Part shown: positions 21,781 through 22,807 of the stretch, piece by piece
Layout: every line of letters begins with the position of its first letter
How positions within the stretch are numbered: position 1 is the first letter of the stretch
IMG/VR virus record: IMGVR_UViG_3300028920_000281
Location: 1 to 22,807 of that record
DNA from: a virus
Direction: 5' to 3' (one strand)
DNA length: 22,807 nucleotides
Translations under genes and position numbers: made by a program
The notes under the pieces: model-generated
Databases searched by the model: none
What the model was told of the DNA's origin: nothing
What the model saw: the letters and a program-made list of their open reading frames with translations, nothing else

Positions 21781-22073
21781 GGGGCTGACATTGGTATCGA
21801 CAGCAGTATTGAGTTACCCAACACAATCAGAGCAATGACAGATAATCTCTTTAACTTTTCTGTCAATCAATTAAATGACGAGAATATAATATCTCTTCAT
21901 GCTGACCAGCAGCTCAAGGTAGCTGCATAATCAGCCGGGCAAACCAGGATGCCTCGGAACAGAATATCCTGGCATTTACCTAGTTCGAATAGGTTTTCAT
22001 AGCAGGTTTTTATGATTGGTTAATGTTGGATATGATTGCTGACTGGACAGGGGTTCGAATCCCCTCAGCTCCA
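21781..22073 (+). ncRNA. ssrA: tmRNA (transfer-messenger RNA), phage-encoded
   Basis: A complete tmRNA of 293 bases. The acceptor stem pairs GGGGCTG (21781-21787) with CAGCTCC (22066-22072), discriminator A at 22073, and CCA not encoded. The T arm is AGGGG/CCCCT with the standard TTCGAAT loop (22049-22065). Helix P2 pairs CAGCA (21801-21805) with TGCTG (22037-22041), CCAACA (21818-21823) with TGTTGG (22024-22029), and CAATC (21824-21828) with GATTG (22014-22018). The tag frame ends VAA and TAA at 21928-21930, within helix H5 (GCTGA 21901-21905 with TCAGC 21931-21935; GCAGCT with AGCTGC, loop CAAGGT). A downstream helix CCAGGAT/ATCCTGG fits a pseudoknot. It rescues stalled ribosomes and tags proteins for degradation. 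At 293 nt it is shorter than the usual 350-360. Confidence 0.96.
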
Positions 22074-22126
22074 CAATATGCTTCGGGAGAATAGTCTTCG
22101 CCTAGTCTATTAATCCTTGTCATGAT

Positions 22127-22169
22127 GAGGAATCGGGTTTTTTGCTGTTAACCTGGTTCCTCTTTTTTT
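22127..22169 (+). terminator. Rho-independent terminator after the tmRNA
   Basis: GAGGAATCGGGTT (22127-22139) pairs with AACCTGGTTCCTC (22150-22162) as a 13-bp stem with two wobble pairs and a 10-base loop, followed by seven T (22163-22169). It follows the tmRNA by about 50 bases of unannotated sequence (22074-22126, no gene seen). Confidence 0.95.
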
Positions 22170-22189
22170 ATTCACAAATATTTATAGTT

Positions 22190-22636
22190 ATGAATGGAGA
22201 ATCTATAGTTAGAGAAATAGCTAAAGGTGTTTACCTATTGAGCAGTAACAGGATACTTAATACACATACACAAACAATATATACCCCTGATTATTTATGG
22301 CTTATAGATGACAATAATATGAGCATCAATATTGGTGGTAAAGTGATAAGAGTGGCCAGATCATTCAATGATATTAAGCTTAAAGATAAAGATACACGTA
22401 TGATAGTGTTCGTGTATTGCTGGGATATAATATTGATAAAGAAAATAAAATATGCCGAATTACATGATAACTTCTCACATATAGAATATCCTATTGAGGG
22501 ATCAAGGCATATAATAGATACATGGATTGAATTTAATTATAAGTTCCAAAAGAAAACAGCCTATAAACTTCTTATCCGTTGTGATGATGACTTTCCCGGT
22601 GGATTTGAGATTATCGATTATAAGGCTGTCAAATAA
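22190..22636 (+). CDS. Hypothetical protein, 148 residues
   Basis: The start chosen is the ATG at 22190-22192 (MNGESIVREI..), after the tmRNA terminator; a longer frame from 22142 would place the start inside the terminator stem and add a spurious hydrophobic leader. Strand-rich throughout with aromatic/basic content (WLIDDNNMSINIGGKVIRVA, VFVYCWDIILIKKIKY), ending in a short polar tail (EIIDYKAVK). Family unknown. It starts a new transcription unit with the next partial gene. Confidence 0.75.
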   Translation: MNGESIVREIAKGVYLLSSNRILNTHTQTIYTPDYLWLIDDNNMSINIGGKVIRVARSFNDIKLKDKDTRMIVFVYCWDIILIKKIKYAELHDNFSHIEYPIEGSRHIIDTWIEFNYKFQKKTAYKLLIRCDDDFPGGFEIIDYKAVK

Positions 22637-22665
22637 CCATATTTCGTAATGTAAAACTATAAACT

Positions 22666-22807
22666 ATGAAAGAAAATGATGTTCAAGAATTAACAAAACA
22701 AAGAAACACCCTAACACGTATCAATGAAGATATATTTATCTTTATTGGTGAAGATGTTTACCTCAAAATGTCAAAGGTATTTACTTTTGATGGTAAGACA
22801 TGTATCG
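22666..22807 (+). CDS. Partial gene at the right edge, unknown
   Basis: Starts at ATG 22666-22668 after TATAAACT and stays open to the window end (47 full codons). The visible product is MKENDVQELTKQRNTLTRIN, then a strand-like stretch EDIFIFIGEDVYLKMSKVFTFDGK. A helix followed by strands; no family recognised. It shares the AAACT-ATG start context with the genes at 18276 and 18590. Confidence 0.65.
   Translation, partial: MKENDVQELTKQRNTLTRINEDIFIFIGEDVYLKMSKVFTFDGKTCI

Noticed and set aside
22037-22073. Separate tRNA suggested by the T-arm and acceptor end
   Set aside because: The 5' half pairs with 21781-21787 and the tag/H5 region in between identifies a tmRNA.
22142-22189. Longer start for the gene at 22190
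   Set aside because: It would begin inside the terminator stem and add a hydrophobic stretch encoded by the T-run; the internal ATG at 22190 fits the local start context.

Overview
The window reads as part of a large tailed-phage genome, probably infecting a member of the Bacteroidota. The left block, on the minus strand, holds a head-assembly module in the order small-terminase candidate, large terminase, portal (808 aa), scaffold-like protein, major capsid protein, then two virion-assembly candidates running off the left edge. These sizes and this order match crAss-like phages (Crassvirales). That is synteny and motif recognition only; no database search was possible. Starts preceded by A/T-rich leaders rather than Shine-Dalgarno sites, and a secreted protein whose signal peptide seems to end at FGQ, both fit a Bacteroidota host.

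Layout: (1) 1-10449, minus: late morphogenesis genes, headed by a winged-helix-like and an HU/IHF-like small protein. (2) 10613-15457, minus: a GroES-like protein, an SSB-like OB-fold protein with an acidic DDLPF tail, small unknowns including a secreted one and a 33-residue membrane protein, a coupled radical-SAM/glycosyltransferase pair, and a small HTH protein. (3) 15649-16506, minus: a lone LamG-like virion-protein candidate with its own terminator. (4) 16507-17856: a mostly non-coding divergence zone. It contains a sharp flip in G/C strand asymmetry, a perfectly abutted three-way-junction fold, one small gene ended by a strong terminator, and a run of hairpins. It is a candidate replication origin or structured-RNA locus. 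(5) 17857-22807, plus: an AT-rich run of tightly packed small genes (mostly unknown, two small membrane proteins, a VCBS-type lipoprotein), then a complete phage-encoded tmRNA and terminator, then two more genes.

The main non-coding discoveries are: a tmRNA with an apparently long tag ending KVAA; a family of 29-base repeats (ATTAAT, four bases, TATCAA, seven bases, ATTAAT) placed just upstream of three minus-strand gene sets (GroES-like, terminase operon, scaffold/capsid), which looks like a phage-specific late promoter or operator; and the three-way-junction element next to the composition flip. Transcription appears to diverge from 16.5-17.8 kb: late/structural genes leftward, small accessory (probably early) genes rightward.
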